A stretch of 6,218 nucleotides of DNA. Origin: Clostridiaceae bacterium. Its GTDB lineage: Bacteria; Bacillota; Clostridia; Lachnospirales; Lachnospiraceae. Made by a program: the position numbers and the translations under genes. The stretch covers positions 1-6,218 of the forward strand of contig JAGZXV010000268.1 of the NCBI GenBank assembly GCA_018378255.1. The letters run 5' to 3'. The notes under the pieces are model-generated. The model saw only the letters and a program-made list of their open reading frames with translations. It did no database searches and was not told the origin of the DNA. Below are positions 5,216 to 6,218 of this stretch, in pieces. Within the stretch, counting starts at the first letter, position 1, and each line of letters begins with the position of its first letter.

Positions 5216-6218
5216 TTATTCGCAAATGCTGTTGAGTTTCGCAGCGGTATCGGAAGCAGCATCCATCATTTTATCCCAGTCGGCGGGAAACTGAGGAATG
5301 TCGCTTAAATTGGTGCGGTTTTCGCATTGAATATCACTGCGTCCAGGCAGCAGATATGCTTCAGATGTCAATTGCTGCGCCTCATCGCTGAAAAGGAAAT
5401 CTATGAATGCCTTTGCATTGTCCATGTTGGGAGCAGTATTTAGAATCATAGCGGGGCGGGGATTTACGACTGTGCCGGAAGCAGGATAGTAAATGCTCAG
5501 CGGCTCTCCCTTGGATATGGAAGAGTAGGCATTATAGTCCACACCGGCAATCAGGATTCCCTTTTCACCGGTAGTAACAGCCTCCAATGCGGCTTTATTT
5601 GCACCGGGCACGGTCAGACCGTTATCTGCCCAGCCCTGCATAATCGAATCACCGTTATCTAAGCCGGTGACAAGGCCGGCCAGGAAATCCTTGCACGCGC
5701 CGCTCTTTTCGGGGTCAGGGATTGCAATGTTATCTTTGTACTGCGTATCAGACAGCTCATCCCAATCTGCATTCAGTTCCGGGAAAATGGTTGTATTGTA
5801 AATGACGCCCACAGCGGAGGCGCTGTATCCAAAAAGTGTGCTGTCACCATCGATCCAGCCGGAATTCACTTTATCGGCATTTGCGGGTGAATAGGCTTTC
5901 AACCGGTCTTTCGCTTTCATTCCCAAACCGTCAGACCAAGAGGCGAGAATGACAACATCAGCAATGGGATTGGCCTGCTCCGCCTCCAAACGGGCGAGAA
6001 TTTCGCCTGTGGTTCCCTGAAACTGCTCCACTTGTACACCGGTTTTCACCGTAAATGCCGCAGCCAGTTTATCCGCAAGACCGGCAGGGCTTGGCATATA
6101 CACAGTTACCTTACCGGAGAGCGCCTGCTCAACAGGTTCTTTGCCGGTATCTTCAGAAAGCGCCTGCTCAGTGGTTTCCTTGCCGGTATCCGCAGCTTTA
6201 GAAGCAGGGGGAGTGGTG
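5216..6218 (-). CDS. ABC transporter substrate-binding lipoprotein, Fbp/AfuA/PhnS-like (N-terminus outside window)
   Basis: The frame stays open to the window edge (first full codon 6217-6215), giving 333 residues without the signal peptide. Start codons inside it are not used. Residues 1-35 are a low-complexity Thr/Pro/Ala then Glu/Gln/Gly linker, as follows a lipobox cysteine in Gram-positive binding proteins, so a membrane-anchored extracytoplasmic lipoprotein is inferred. The mature domain begins near SGKVTVYMPSPAG (34-46). Cluster-D features seen: TTGEILARLEAEQANPIADVVI at 69-90, FGYSASAVGVIYNT at 129-142, YYPASGTVVNPRPAMIL at 243-259, and NAKAFIDFLFSDEAQ at 267-281. Where ferric-binding proteins carry a Tyr-Tyr pair, this one reads GVDYNAYS (225-232), so iron is not supported; 2-aminoethylphosphonate or another small anion are alternatives. 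The permease gene starts 16 bp after its TAA stop. The operon promoter and probably the ATPase gene lie beyond 6218. Confidence 0.92.
   Translation of the reverse strand, partial: TTPPASKAADTGKETTEQALSEDTGKEPVEQALSGKVTVYMPSPAGLADKLAAAFTVKTGVQVEQFQGTTGEILARLEAEQANPIADVVILASWSDGLGMKAKDRLKAYSPANADKVNSGWIDGDSTLFGYSASAVGVIYNTTIFPELNADWDELSDTQYKDNIAIPDPEKSGACKDFLAGLVTGLDNGDSIMQGWADNGLTVPGANKAALEAVTTGEKGILIAGVDYNAYSSISKGEPLSIYYPASGTVVNPRPAMILNTAPNMDNAKAFIDFLFSDEAQQLTSEAYLLPGRSDIQCENRTNLSDIPQFPADWDKMMDAASDTAAKLNSICE
6113..6190 (-). repeat. 39-bp tandem duplication in the binding-protein linker
   Basis: Two adjacent 39-bp units (6190-6152 and 6151-6113 on the minus strand) encode DTGKETTEQALSE and DTGKEPVEQALSG. 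They keep the reading frame and differ mainly at the TT/PV dipeptide and the last residue. The repeat lies between the presumed lipid anchor and the folded domain, where length changes are tolerated. Confidence 0.85.

Overview
The window looks like chromosomal DNA from a Gram-positive Clostridia-type bacterium (a Lachnospiraceae-like gut anaerobe is my best guess). The reasons are moderate GC, strong purine-rich AGGAGG-type ribosome binding sites, an extracytoplasmic binding protein with a lipoprotein-style linker, and family-level matches typical of such organisms. This is inference from style and content; no marker gene is present.

Layout. (1) Positions 1-474, plus strand: the 3' part of a GH88 unsaturated glucuronyl hydrolase gene that begins before the window. 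(2) About 531-590: a hairpin with T-rich and A-rich flanks between two convergent genes, read as a bidirectional terminator. (3) 615-2104, minus strand: a two-gene operon encoding a UxaA-family sugar-acid dehydratase split into a small SAF-domain subunit (translated first) and a large catalytic subunit. (4) 2105-2474: about 370 bp of non-coding DNA with a plausible sigma-A promoter for the dehydratase operon, a roughly 200-nt leader with inverted repeats and recurring CTTGAC half-sites, and a weak terminator for the gene to the right. (5) 2475-6218, minus strand: a tightly packed operon, transcribed right to left. It encodes a cluster-D (Fbp/AfuA/PhnS-like) ABC substrate-binding protein cut by the window edge, a fused two-module permease, and a metallo-beta-lactamase-fold protein with beta-CASP-like features whose start codon lies one base after the permease stop.

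How the genes fit together. GH88 releases unsaturated uronic acid from oligosaccharides made by polysaccharide lyases, and UxaA-type dehydratases turn sugar acids such as altronate into 2-keto-3-deoxy acids. Both can feed the KDG branch of hexuronate catabolism, although they are in separate convergent transcription units. The ABC operon is a separate uptake module. Its ATPase is not in the window and may lie upstream of the binding protein. The substrate cannot be fixed: the family includes ferric iron and 2-aminoethylphosphonate importers, and the Tyr-Tyr pair of classical ferric-binding proteins is not seen here. The most unusual item is the translationally coupled beta-CASP-like hydrolase in a transporter operon.
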